Notes under the pieces: model-generated | The model's input: only the letters and a program-made list of their open reading frames with translations | The model's database searches: none | What the model was told of the DNA's origin: nothing | Program-made: the position numbers and the translations under genes | In this document: positions 35,830 through 44,706 of the stretch, in pieces | Layout of the letters: each line of letters opens with the position of its first letter | How positions within the stretch are numbered: the stretch's first letter is position 1 | Assembly: GCF_900166585.1 (NCBI RefSeq) | Contig: NZ_FVZC01000007.1 | Location: 434,001 to 498,000 of the forward strand | Length of the DNA: 64,000 bases | Direction: 5' to 3' | Origin: Mesobacillus jeotgali | GTDB taxonomy: Bacteria; Bacillota; Bacilli; Bacillales; Cytobacillaceae

Positions 35830-36731
35830 TGAGAGTGCTGGAGTTCGAAGCTGTAACGAAAACATATGGGAAGAAAAAAGCTTTGGATCAACTGACGTTT
35901 ACCATTGGAGAGAACAAAATCACCGGCCTGATTGGCAGGAACGGTGCCGGCAAGACGACGATGCTGAAAATCGCTGCTGGATTCATGCGAGAAAGTTCAG
36001 GTGACGTCAGAGTATTCGGAGAGCATCCATTCAATAATCTCACGGTGTCAGCCAATATGATCATGATTGATAATGATATGAACCTGCCGGCAGCTTTAAA
36101 TTTAGAGGAACTTCTAGTGACTGCCGCGGATTTTTACCCGAACTGGGATATGAAATTGGCTCGTAATCTATTTGACTATTTTTCTCTCGATCTTAAGCAG
36201 AACCATTCAAGACTGTCCAAAGGGATGAAGAATACCTTCAATGCGATTCTGGGTTTGGCATCCCGCTGTCCGCTGACGATTTTTGATGAACCGACGAACG
36301 GGATGGATGCCGGAGTCAGGAAGGATTTTTACCGGGCGCTGCTGAAGGACTATATCGCTAACCCGCGGACAATCATCATCTCAAGCCATCACCTGAACGA
36401 GGTGGAGGATATCCTCGAAGACATCCTGCTCCTGAAGGATGGAAAGCAATTTTTGCATATGCCGATTGAAGAACTTCGAGAGTATGCTGTGGTTGTCAGC
36501 GGCAAAGAAGAAGCAATGAAAAACTGGCTGCGCGGACATGAGGTATTCCATAGAAGCACTGCTGAATTCGGACGGACATATGCGGTGATCCGGAATGACC
36601 TTTCCGATGACCAGATTGCTGCAGCAAGGAAAAACAGCCTGGAATTTTCGGCGATTTCCAACGAGGACCTCTGTCTGTACTTGACGAGCCAGGAGAAAGG
36701 CGGGATTGATGATGTCTTTAACAAAGGTTAG
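35826..36731 (+). CDS. ABC transporter ATPase, YtrB-like
   Basis: The product has 301 residues. Walker A is GRNGAGKTT (about 37-45). The signature is LSKGMKNTFN, a variant of LSGGQ common in YtrB/YhcH types, and the Walker B is LTIFDEPTNGMD. The C-terminal 80 residues are a divergent tail. The ATG at 35826 overlaps the repressor stop (ATGA); 35829 is an alternative. It energises the permease encoded next. The substrate is unknown; the relatives respond to lipid II-binding antibiotics. Confidence 0.9.
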   Translation: MMRVLEFEAVTKTYGKKKALDQLTFTIGENKITGLIGRNGAGKTTMLKIAAGFMRESSGDVRVFGEHPFNNLTVSANMIMIDNDMNLPAALNLEELLVTAADFYPNWDMKLARNLFDYFSLDLKQNHSRLSKGMKNTFNAILGLASRCPLTIFDEPTNGMDAGVRKDFYRALLKDYIANPRTIIISSHHLNEVEDILEDILLLKDGKQFLHMPIEELREYAVVVSGKEEAMKNWLRGHEVFHRSTAEFGRTYAVIRNDLSDDQIAAARKNSLEFSAISNEDLCLYLTSQEKGGIDDVFNKG

Positions 36732-37458
36732 CCTGGGGGAAATTGTAAAAAAGCAGGTCCACTTTAAATTAAAGTCTTATAGGGGAATGTTCACTTCTTT
36801 GATGGTGCTCCAGATTATCGGAATTCTCTTTTCCTTTGGAGGAGAAGGAGGCGGTGGAGGAAGTACGGAAAATTTCAGTTATGATATGAAATATTATTCA
36901 GGGAATATCATCCTAGCGTTCATGCTGATTTGGGCTTTCATCTCTGCGATTGTCGTAACCACCCAGGCCTACCGTTTCGATGATTACACATTTGTGGCCA
37001 ACAGGCTGAGCAGCCATTTATCGAATATCCTATTTCTTAGCCTGGCTAGTGTCATTGGCGGAACCACCTTCCTGCTGGCGAACCAGTCGCTTAAGCTGTC
37101 TGTCTTGTTCCTGCAGGACCGGGAATTCATCGAAAGGCAGCCACTAACCTTGCTGCAAATGGGAGAGGGGTTTGTGGCGACAATCCTGTACCTGTTCCTT
37201 TTCACGGCACTGGGCTATTTTTTCGGGATGCTGGTCCAACGAAACAAGATCTTTATCATCATCATTCCTGCGCTGCTATTCGGCAGCCTGTTCATCAATG
37301 TGTTCTTAGCAAGTGAATCAACGTTCGTAATTGATGTAGGACAAATATTCGTGAGAGAAACATCTTTCTTGATGTTCGTGTTAAAGGTATTGTTCTCATC
37401 GATCCTGGCTTACGGAATTGCGATTTGGATCTCGAACAGCCTGGAGGTGAGAAAATGA
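36712..37458 (+). CDS. ABC-2-type permease of the GntR operon
   Basis: The product has about 248 residues and six membrane helices. A Gly-rich loop (GGEGGGGGS) lies near residue 45 outside the first helix. The start at ATG 36712 or 36709 lies within the end of the ATPase gene; AAAGGCGGG is the likely binding site. It forms the membrane part of the transporter and overlaps the next gene (ATGA). Confidence 0.85.
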   Translation: MSLTKVSLGEIVKKQVHFKLKSYRGMFTSLMVLQIIGILFSFGGEGGGGGSTENFSYDMKYYSGNIILAFMLIWAFISAIVVTTQAYRFDDYTFVANRLSSHLSNILFLSLASVIGGTTFLLANQSLKLSVLFLQDREFIERQPLTLLQMGEGFVATILYLFLFTALGYFFGMLVQRNKIFIIIIPALLFGSLFINVFLASESTFVIDVGQIFVRETSFLMFVLKVLFSSILAYGIAIWISNSLEVRK

Positions 37459-38147
37459 GCCTGGTCATTTTGCTAGTTATTCTCTTGCTGCTGATGCTGA
37501 GTTTCGGAAATCTTTCAAATAAATTATTCGGTGCCAGATTCATGAATGGGAGCGGAATTACGAAGGTATTTACGGGATATGTAATTGTCCTGCTATGCAC
37601 CGCCATTCTCTCTCTTCTCATCCCAAAAGGTGAAACGTTTCCGGGCAAGCACCTGACCGATGAAGAAATACTGGCCAATGAAAGTTTGAACAGCGATATT
37701 TATTCTATTGTCGAGTCTGGGAAGGTGGAGGAAGCAGAAGGGCTAACGAAAAAGAAAACATGGGGATTTCCTTTGGATGGAAACAATGTTTTAAGGATCG
37801 AGGCATTGAACTTGCAGGCAGCAGTTTTTGTTGAAAAAGTAGAATCCCTGGATGACAAGGTTGAGGTCACGCATTATTCCACCTATTCATATATAAACAA
37901 TATTGATATCACGGAGCGATTCACATCCCCGGACATTCAGTTAAGCGAAAATTCTTTGAAACTCTTCCCTATGGAGCATGTCAACATCGAACTTGTCACA
38001 TTCACGAATGCCTTTCCTTTTAATCAGTTCTCTGAATATGGAGAGCAGGTCGGCGGCAATTACGGCATGATGCAAGGTTTGGATTTCATCTATATACGCG
38101 TCCCTGCTGGAATAGAAATCTCTGGTGAAGTCCATGTCATTAACTAA
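37455..38147 (+). CDS. Membrane-anchored protein of the GntR-ABC operon
   Basis: The product has 230 residues. Two membrane helices (about 3-20 and 37-55) are followed by an exported domain of about 165 residues with no recognised motif. The ATG at 37455 overlaps the permease stop as ATGA and follows GGAGGTGA. It is the last gene of the four-gene operon. It could be a sensing or accessory subunit, by position only. Confidence 0.8.
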   Translation: MSLVILLVILLLLMLSFGNLSNKLFGARFMNGSGITKVFTGYVIVLLCTAILSLLIPKGETFPGKHLTDEEILANESLNSDIYSIVESGKVEEAEGLTKKKTWGFPLDGNNVLRIEALNLQAAVFVEKVESLDDKVEVTHYSTYSYINNIDITERFTSPDIQLSENSLKLFPMEHVNIELVTFTNAFPFNQFSEYGEQVGGNYGMMQGLDFIYIRVPAGIEISGEVHVIN

Positions 38148-38149
38148 GG

Positions 38150-38180
38150 AAACTCCTCTTTGAGAGGGGTTTTCTTTTTA
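38150..38180 (+). terminator. Intrinsic terminator of the GntR-ABC operon
   Basis: The arms AAACTCCTCT and AGAGGGGTTT (one G-T) enclose TTG and are followed by TCTTTTT. Confidence 0.88.
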
Positions 38181-38252
38181 TGGTGATTTCGAATAAGCAA
38201 AAACCTGCGTTATAATGAAGAACGAATATTGGTATCAAATGAGGAATGTCTT

Positions 38253-39308
38253 ATGTCATTTATAAAGAAATTCAATTTTGTCGGAGGCAGGGTCCTTAAA
38301 ACGGGGATGGCTGTATTCATTACGGCATTGATCTGTGAGCTGCTTGGCTGGCCGCCAATGTTCGCTGTCATAACGGCAATTGTAACAATTGAACCGACGG
38401 CGGCTGATTCGATAAAAAAAGCATATGTAAGATTCCCTGCTTCTGCGATTGGCGCTGCTTTTTCCGTCGTGTTCAATTTTGCGTTCGATGACAGCCCTCT
38501 GACCTATATGCTTGTTGCCGTTGCGACGATTATTGCCTGCCACAGGCTGCGGCTGCATGATGGGGCACTTGTGGCAGTGCTGACAGGTGTTGCAATGATT
38601 TCGACCGTCCATGACCACTATCTGTCGAGCTTTTTTATCCGCCTGGGGACCACTTTGACCGGGCTGACGGTCTCGACCCTTGTGAATCTCCTGGTGATCA
38701 GGCCTGATTATTCAAGATCCATCAAGGGGAGAATACAGCAATTGATTTTGGAAACGGGAAATCTGATTGCAACCAGAGGAATAGAAATCACAAAGCATCA
38801 GCCTCTGCACCGGGAAACGAGGGCAGGGTTCCAAAAAATCCTCAAAGACATAGAAGGGATTGAAACCCTGTGCAAAAACCAAAAGAAGGAATGGAAGCTG
38901 CATCAATTCGACCGGAAGGATATGCGGAATATCCATTACGAATTCAAGAAACTTACAATCCTAAGACAAATCCATTATCATGTCGGAAACCTCTTTTCAC
39001 TGCCTTCCATGCGCCTGCCTGAGGTAAAAGCAAATGTAATTCAAGCAATGGTGAAATCGATCAAGGCAGCACTTCATCATCCAGATTTCTTGCTTGATGA
39101 GGAACATGATGCTGTCGTGAAAGAGTTGCTTAGTTTATTAAGACATGAAGTAGAGGAGCGCGAGGCGGACGCCCACCGGTTCTCAGAAGAAACGATCATC
39201 TTTTATGAACTTGTATCGATTCATGACCTGCTTGAAGAATTGAACCACATTCATAAATTCGAAATCAGGCATCAACTGTTGCTCGAAAAATCATTGGATA
39301 TGGGTTAA
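38253..39308 (+). CDS. Aromatic acid exporter-like (ArAE/FUSC-type) membrane protein
   Basis: The product has 351 residues. Four to six membrane helices lie in the first 150 residues (VLKTGMAVFITALICELLGW then AIVTIEPTAADSIKKAYVRF, typical of this family). A long helical cytoplasmic domain follows. Relatives (YqjA, YgaE, PET/ArAE) are predicted exporters of aromatic acids or fusaric acid-like compounds. The ATG at 38253 follows TGAGGAATG. It stands alone with a terminator. The substrate is unknown. Confidence 0.87.
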   Translation: MSFIKKFNFVGGRVLKTGMAVFITALICELLGWPPMFAVITAIVTIEPTAADSIKKAYVRFPASAIGAAFSVVFNFAFDDSPLTYMLVAVATIIACHRLRLHDGALVAVLTGVAMISTVHDHYLSSFFIRLGTTLTGLTVSTLVNLLVIRPDYSRSIKGRIQQLILETGNLIATRGIEITKHQPLHRETRAGFQKILKDIEGIETLCKNQKKEWKLHQFDRKDMRNIHYEFKKLTILRQIHYHVGNLFSLPSMRLPEVKANVIQAMVKSIKAALHHPDFLLDEEHDAVVKELLSLLRHEVEEREADAHRFSEETIIFYELVSIHDLLEELNHIHKFEIRHQLLLEKSLDMG

Positions 39309-39344
39309 GGCTCCTTTTGTTGAAAAACATGAGGAGCTTTTTTG
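39309..39344 (+). terminator. Intrinsic terminator after the ArAE-like gene
   Basis: The arms GGCTCCT and AGGAGCT enclose about 17 bases and are followed by TTTTTTG. Confidence 0.8.
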
Positions 39345-39441
39345 TAAATAGACTGATAGGTGTACGAGTTTATTTTGACGTCTTGCTGCAAAGAATCTTC
39401 TGTTAATTTGTTACATCTTTATGAAATAGTACTATATTAAG

Positions 39442-39506
39442 TTGTTTAACATGTTAACCTGCTGTAAAATGAGAATTGTTATCATTGTAAATGAAAATCA
39501 TTATCA
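39442..39506 (+). promoter_or_regulatory. Promoter with two adjacent Fur boxes
   Basis: A -35 TTGTTT (39442-39447) and -10 TAAAAT (39465-39470) are 17 bases apart. Directly downstream lie TGAGAATTGTTATCA (39470-39484, 13 of 15 to the 7-1-7 Fur consensus) and TGAAAATCATTATCA (39492-39506, 14 of 15). Fur with Fe(II) would block this promoter, so the lipoprotein-cytochrome operon should rise under iron starvation. Confidence 0.85.
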
Positions 39507-39528
39507 ATAAATGCGAGGTATTAACTTA

Positions 39529-41604
39529 ATGGAAAAGAAGACTTTAAAAAAGATTGCATCCATTTCAATGGCAGGAAGTTTACTTTTTGCTGCTGGCTGT
39601 ACAGAGGAAAGTGTAAAAGAAGAAAGCTTATCTCCAAAAGCCACTGAAGATAAAAAAGATTATTCCGTTAAAGTAACCGATTATAATTTTGATACGGCAG
39701 CAAACATGTTTGCTTATGCAGAATTTGAACTTTCCGGTGAACCCTTGCTGGAGGGGCTTGGAGTGGATTTGGATATTCTGGATCCAAAGGAAGTCGATCA
39801 GCCTGCAAAATTTGACTACACTGCAGGCATAGAAGCCTATGAATATTCCGAGGAAGCAATGTATGAAGTAACAGAGAAATCAGGAATGGGGCTTCATCTG
39901 ATCAATGGCCCGGTTGTCAGCGAAATAGCAAAGGCAAAAGACATGGAAAACCACGAGGCATTAGCTGAGCGTTATTATGAGCTTGCTGATGCAGTAGGGT
40001 ATCCGCGTGAAGAAATCTTTTCAAATATGTTCCCGACTTTAATCGAGTATTCGAATGGCGACCCGCACTATATCGGGAAAGTGGATACAGAAGAGTATGC
40101 TTCTGGTGATGGGGATGCCTATGTTCCTAACTATCAAGTAAACTTTAAATCTCTTCGCTGGGACCGTGAGAAAATGGATAAGGTGCTCAACCCGGCAGCC
40201 TATGGCGGAACATTTTTGAAGCAGGCTCTCTGGGCTGGCGATTTCCTTGGCGGTTTCCATACTGTAGATAAGGATGAGGAGCTTGAAGGGGAAACGCCAA
40301 ATGACGACAAGGATGAAAATGTTGCCCTGGGTGTAAGTTCACCTGACGGCATGCAGGGAATGTTCCTTGTTGAAGGAATCTGGAATAAACTCAATTATAT
40401 TAAACAAGGTCTTTTTTACAACGGAAAAGAGCTGACTACGGCAGGTATCGGAAGCCAGTACGATCCTTCAAAAGGTTTTGTCTACCTGCCTCATAAAATC
40501 CAGGTTGAGGAAGATGGCAATGATATGATGCCGAACGCCAAGTCGATGAAACTTGTTGACAGCCGGAGCCTGTTGAATGACCAGTGGCTGATGCTTTGGC
40601 CGGCAGCTGAATTCTATGGAATGACGGATCAAAGGGCGGAAAATCCAAATGTTGCCCCTTCATTCAGGGCATTATTGGACGGAAATCCATACCCTTCAGC
40701 TCCAAAAGAAAATATAGATAATGAGAATCAGAATGATGTAGAATCTACTGACCCATATTCTGTGAATAAAGATGTCCTGCTTCACGTCTTTAAAAATATC
40801 GACGCGATGCATTTCAATAAAGACGAGGGAACCTTTGTCACTGAAAATGACGGAAGTAAGCAGGGGAACTATGTAGACACATTCCAGGCAGGATATACAG
40901 TCGAATCATTAAGGATTTTCCAGAGAGCGATTGACGGATTGCCTGTTGGATATGCCAGTGGAGAGAGTGCTGATGGATTGGGCACAGAAGAAGGCAAACG
41001 CGCAATTGAGATGATCAAGTCCCAGGCAGATTTTATTATGAATGAACTGATTATGGACAATGGATTGGCAGCAAAAGGTTATACAATCGGCCGGGGTGCT
41101 GACAGTGAAGAGTCACTGCAGGCACAGCTGGGTGCCATCCGCGGTCTGACCGGAGCATACCTTGCTACAAAAGATGTAAAGTATCGTGAAGCAGCACGTA
41201 ATATTTACATTGCTATGGATGAACAGCTATGGGATCAAGACGTGAAAGCCTATAAAACTGGTAAGGAAGAAATGAAGTATGATGCTTATACTGCCGGTGG
41301 AGTAGCAGCTGTTTTTCGCGTAGCCATCAACAATTTGAGCAATAACGAAAGTGATAAAGAGCAGCCTGAAGCTCTTGAAGTCGATACCATTACATCTCGC
41401 TATACCGAGTTTTTTGATTCTGTCATTGATGGTCCAAGTCTTGAAGAAGGCATGCAGGCAAGCGAATTCTGGGATACTGGAGATTTTTATCTAAAAAAAG
41501 GAAAGCCAGGAAACACAGATAAAGACAATGTTCCGCAAATTCAAGCTGGACATGGAGAATTTGGTATTTCACCTGTTCTGCTTTCTGTAGAGATCAAAAA
41601 GTAA
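39529..41604 (+). CDS. Fur-controlled lipoprotein of unknown function
   Basis: The product has 691 residues. The signal peptide ends in a lipobox FAAGC, with the lipid-bearing Cys near residue 24. The mature part is acidic (many D/E) and holds no Cys pairs or CXXCH. The C-terminal third (AQLGAIRGLTGAYLATKDVKY, then YDAYTAGGVAAVFRVAI) looks like an alpha-alpha toroid helix set, as in some glycosidase-like folds; that is inference. I do not recognise the family. The ATG at 39529 is ten bases after GAGG. It is 10 bases from the cytochrome gene, in one operon. Confidence 0.85.
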   Translation: MEKKTLKKIASISMAGSLLFAAGCTEESVKEESLSPKATEDKKDYSVKVTDYNFDTAANMFAYAEFELSGEPLLEGLGVDLDILDPKEVDQPAKFDYTAGIEAYEYSEEAMYEVTEKSGMGLHLINGPVVSEIAKAKDMENHEALAERYYELADAVGYPREEIFSNMFPTLIEYSNGDPHYIGKVDTEEYASGDGDAYVPNYQVNFKSLRWDREKMDKVLNPAAYGGTFLKQALWAGDFLGGFHTVDKDEELEGETPNDDKDENVALGVSSPDGMQGMFLVEGIWNKLNYIKQGLFYNGKELTTAGIGSQYDPSKGFVYLPHKIQVEEDGNDMMPNAKSMKLVDSRSLLNDQWLMLWPAAEFYGMTDQRAENPNVAPSFRALLDGNPYPSAPKENIDNENQNDVESTDPYSVNKDVLLHVFKNIDAMHFNKDEGTFVTENDGSKQGNYVDTFQAGYTVESLRIFQRAIDGLPVGYASGESADGLGTEEGKRAIEMIKSQADFIMNELIMDNGLAAKGYTIGRGADSEESLQAQLGAIRGLTGAYLATKDVKYREAARNIYIAMDEQLWDQDVKAYKTGKEEMKYDAYTAGGVAAVFRVAINNLSNNESDKEQPEALEVDTITSRYTEFFDSVIDGPSLEEGMQASEFWDTGDFYLKKGKPGNTDKDNVPQIQAGHGEFGISPVLLSVEIKK

Positions 41605-41614
41605 AGAGGCGTTT

Positions 41615-43582
41615 ATGATGAAAAAGCTGATTCTTTTCCTGTTATCCATCCTGGTTGCAGTTTCGGTCGCTGGCTGTACAAAAAAAGCTAGCGGTACGAT
41701 GGAATTTGATAAGACTCGTGATTATGCGGTGAACAGCAATAATATCGTGATGAATAAAAAAGGCTCGATGGTCTATACGGCTAACATTGACATCAATACC
41801 ATTTCATTTTTTGACGTCGAAAAGCAGGATGTGGTGGCTGAAGTTAAGGTCGGGAAAGAACCGAGACAGATGACACTTAGTCCGGATGAGAAATATTTGT
41901 ATATAACTGACATGTTTGATAACAAAGTGGATATTGTTTCTGTTAGAGACAAGAAAGTAATTGGATCTCTGGAAACAGGGATTGAACCGTTTGGCGTCAT
42001 AACAAGCCAGGACGGAAAAAGCCTTTATGTGGCAAATTACCGGTCTGGTACCGTTTCTGTTTACGATTTGCAGAAAAAGAAGCAAATTAAAGAGATAAAA
42101 GTTGGTGACCGCCCGCGAACGCTTGCCATTACAGCAGACGGAAGCAAGGTTTATGTTCCTCAATATTTAAATGGCAGCATCACTGTCATCGATACTGCAA
42201 AAAATGAAGTGGTGAAGGAAATACAGCTGGCTGAATCTCCTGATAAAAATGATGCAAAAAAGAGTCAGGGAATCCCCAATTCACTTGAACAATTTGTCAT
42301 CAGCCCTGATGGGAAAACAGCCTGGATCCCTCACATGCTGACAAATGTGGATACTGCAATCCAGTTCGAGGAAACGATCTTTCCAGCCATATCTGTAATT
42401 GATTTGGAACGTGATGAAGAGATCATTGACGATCGGAAAGAGCTGTTCGATGAAATCAACGTGTCAGACAGCCAGAACCAGACGATTATTGTCTCCAATC
42501 CGTATGATATCGTCTTTAAACCTGATGGCAGCAAAGTATATGGAATTATGTCAGGCAGTGAAGATTTAGTCGTCTTTGACCTTAAGCGCGGTGGGAATGC
42601 GACCCAGATCCTTCGGAGAATCAACGGGAACAATCCAAGAGGAGCAGTGGTATCTCCTGATGGGGAAAGCCTGTTTGTCCATAATGCGATGAGCCATGAC
42701 TTGTCCGTTTTAAAAGCTGGCGGAGGCTCCTATTCACGGGTCAAAGCAGCTGGAAAAAATATTGCATTAGTTAAGAATGACCCGATGGACCCGCTTGAAC
42801 GGGAAGGGAAAACGATTTTTTACAGTGCCAACAGTGATGAATATGCTGCTGATATTACCGGGAATAACTGGATGAGCTGCGCTTCCTGCCATGCTGATGG
42901 AGACATGAATGGGCTAACGCTGGCGACGCCAAAAGGACCGAGGAATGTTCCCAGCAATGTACTGACAACAAAAACGGGACTTTTCATGTGGGATGGCACC
43001 CGCGATGACTTTGAAGATTATTTGTTGACCGTCCAGGGCGAAATGGGCGGGATGATGAAGTATGATCCTGGCCAGCCGCTTCCTGAGGATGTTGCTCATA
43101 TGTACGATGCGATGTTTGCCTTTCTGGACAACCCGGAGTCATTCCCGCCGCCAAAGAGTCCATATCGCTTGAAGACGGGAGAGCTGTCCAAAACAGCACT
43201 TGAAGGAAAGAAGCTGTTCGAAGGCAAAGCCGGCTGCCTTTCCTGCCATGGCGGAGAAAATTTCACGGATAGTGTGAAAGCAGTGGACGGCAATGGAGAA
43301 CTGACAACAGACAATCAGGATTTTCTCTATGATGTTGGGACATCGAACAATCTGGATAAAGAATCAGCGGGAGATGCCAGAGCGGAAATGACAAACCCGC
43401 GCGATAATAAGCGATTTGATACTCCTACACTAAGGGGAGTGTGGGCGACTGCCCCTTATTTCCATGATGGCAGTGCGAAAACGCTTGAAGATGCTATTTC
43501 TCGTCATAATACAAAAGAAGTCACCGGTTTAACGAAAGGAGAAATCACCAAGATCGCAGAATACGTAGGTTCCCTTGAATAG
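41615..43582 (+). CDS. Lipoprotein: YVTN beta-propeller fused to diheme cytochrome c peroxidase-like domain
   Basis: The product has 655 residues. A signal peptide ends in the lipobox SVAGC at about 16-20. Residues 30-400 form a beta-propeller of YVTN-type repeats (SPDEKYLYITDMFDNKV, QDGKSLYVANYRSGTVSV). Two heme c motifs follow: CASCH (Cys about 422) and CLSCH (Cys about 541). The end has the MauG/peroxidase block FDTPTLRGVWATAPYFHDGS. It should sit on the outer membrane face as a diheme redox protein. Such proteins are rare in Bacillaceae. ATG 41615 or 41618 is possible. Confidence 0.9.
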   Translation: MMKKLILFLLSILVAVSVAGCTKKASGTMEFDKTRDYAVNSNNIVMNKKGSMVYTANIDINTISFFDVEKQDVVAEVKVGKEPRQMTLSPDEKYLYITDMFDNKVDIVSVRDKKVIGSLETGIEPFGVITSQDGKSLYVANYRSGTVSVYDLQKKKQIKEIKVGDRPRTLAITADGSKVYVPQYLNGSITVIDTAKNEVVKEIQLAESPDKNDAKKSQGIPNSLEQFVISPDGKTAWIPHMLTNVDTAIQFEETIFPAISVIDLERDEEIIDDRKELFDEINVSDSQNQTIIVSNPYDIVFKPDGSKVYGIMSGSEDLVVFDLKRGGNATQILRRINGNNPRGAVVSPDGESLFVHNAMSHDLSVLKAGGGSYSRVKAAGKNIALVKNDPMDPLEREGKTIFYSANSDEYAADITGNNWMSCASCHADGDMNGLTLATPKGPRNVPSNVLTTKTGLFMWDGTRDDFEDYLLTVQGEMGGMMKYDPGQPLPEDVAHMYDAMFAFLDNPESFPPPKSPYRLKTGELSKTALEGKKLFEGKAGCLSCHGGENFTDSVKAVDGNGELTTDNQDFLYDVGTSNNLDKESAGDARAEMTNPRDNKRFDTPTLRGVWATAPYFHDGSAKTLEDAISRHNTKEVTGLTKGEITKIAEYVGSLE

Positions 43583-43585
43583 TGT

Positions 43586-43618
43586 AAAGCTCCTCTCATA
43601 TGAGAGGGGCTTTTTTGT
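43586..43618 (+). terminator. Intrinsic terminator of the lipoprotein-cytochrome operon
   Basis: The arms AAAGCTCCTCTC and GAGAGGGGCTTT (one G-T) enclose four bases and are followed by TTTTGTTTT. Confidence 0.92.
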
Positions 43619-43667
43619 TTTAATCCAACATTAACCAATTTAATTGAAAGAAATTCTCATTTAGCTA

Positions 43668-43731
43668 TTGACTTTTATTATCAAGGCGATTTAATATTTA
43701 AATAGGTTAGGTGATAATGATTATCATTATC
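43668..43731 (+). promoter_or_regulatory. yclN promoter with perfect Fur box
   Basis: TTGACT (43668-43673) and TAATAT (43692-43697) form a sigma-A-like promoter with an 18-base spacer. The 19-mer GATAATGATTATCATTATC at 43713-43731 is identical to the classical Fur consensus. It lies at the expected start of transcription, so iron-loaded Fur would repress the whole importer operon. Confidence 0.95.
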
Positions 43732-43755
43732 TATTGATAGATTAGGAGCATGGCC

Positions 43756-44706
43756 ATGAAAAAGCGTTACTTGATTGCAGCTTTGATAGTACTTTCATTG
43801 CTTTCTCTTTTTGTTGGAGTGAGCAGCATCACCCCGCTTGAACTGCTTGATTTTCAATCGGAGGAGACAGAAATTTTCCTGATCAGCAGGGTGCCGCGTT
43901 TGATAGCGATTCTGCTTGCGGGCGCAGGAATGAGCATCGCCGGATTAATCATGCAGCAGCTGAGCCGGAATAAGTTTGTGTCACCGACAACTGCGGGCAC
44001 GCTTGATGCCACAAGATTGGGCATTCTCGTCTCGATGCTGTTTTTTGCAAACGCGTCCACGATTGAGAAAATGCTGATTGCCTTTGTGTTCGCACTGGCC
44101 GGAACCTTCTTGTTCATGCAAATCCTGGACAGGATCAAATTCAAGGACGCGATTTTCATCCCGCTTGTCGGGATGATGCTGGGTAATATCCTATCATCCA
44201 TATCGACATTCTTTGCTTACAAAGCCGATGTCATCCAGAATATGTCCGCCTGGCTGCAGGGAGATTTTTCGATGATCATGAAAGGACGTTATGAGTTGCT
44301 TTACATAAGTATACCGATTCTGGTGATCGCCTACTTGTTCGCCAATCGCTTCACGGTGGCTGGAATGGGTGAGGATTTCTCGAAGAATCTGGGGCTCGCC
44401 TACAAACGTGTCGTCAATATCGGATTGATTCTGGTGGCACTGATTACAGCTACCGTCGTCCTTACGGTGGGAATCATTCCATTCCTCGGCCTGATCATCC
44501 CGAACATCATTTCCATTTTCAAAGGCGACCACCTGCAAAAAACACTGCCGCACACTGCTTTGCTTGGCGCAAATTTTCTTCTGGTAACAGACATCCTGGG
44601 ACGGGTGCTGATTTATCCATATGAGATTTCCATTTCCCTGATGGTCGGTGTCATCGGCAGCGGAATATTCCTGTACCTGTTATTTAGGAGGAGGGCATAT
44701 GCGTAA
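43756..44706 (+). CDS. yclN: Ferric siderophore ABC permease (petrobactin type)
   Basis: The product has 316 residues and nine to ten membrane helices of the FecCD type. The sequence (IMQQLSRNKFVSPTTAGTLD, AWLQGDFSMIMKGRYELL, GLIIPNIISIFKGD) follows B. subtilis YclN very closely from memory. In B. subtilis YclNOPQ imports petrobactin and its precursors. The ATG at 43756 is seven bases after AGGAG. It overlaps the next gene by eight bases. Confidence 0.95.
   Translation: MKKRYLIAALIVLSLLSLFVGVSSITPLELLDFQSEETEIFLISRVPRLIAILLAGAGMSIAGLIMQQLSRNKFVSPTTAGTLDATRLGILVSMLFFANASTIEKMLIAFVFALAGTFLFMQILDRIKFKDAIFIPLVGMMLGNILSSISTFFAYKADVIQNMSAWLQGDFSMIMKGRYELLYISIPILVIAYLFANRFTVAGMGEDFSKNLGLAYKRVVNIGLILVALITATVVLTVGIIPFLGLIIPNIISIFKGDHLQKTLPHTALLGANFLLVTDILGRVLIYPYEISISLMVGVIGSGIFLYLLFRRRAYA

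Noticed and set aside
43586..43735. A riboswitch between the cytochrome and yclN genes
   Set aside because: The gap is filled by a terminator, a promoter and the Fur box, leaving no room for a structured leader.
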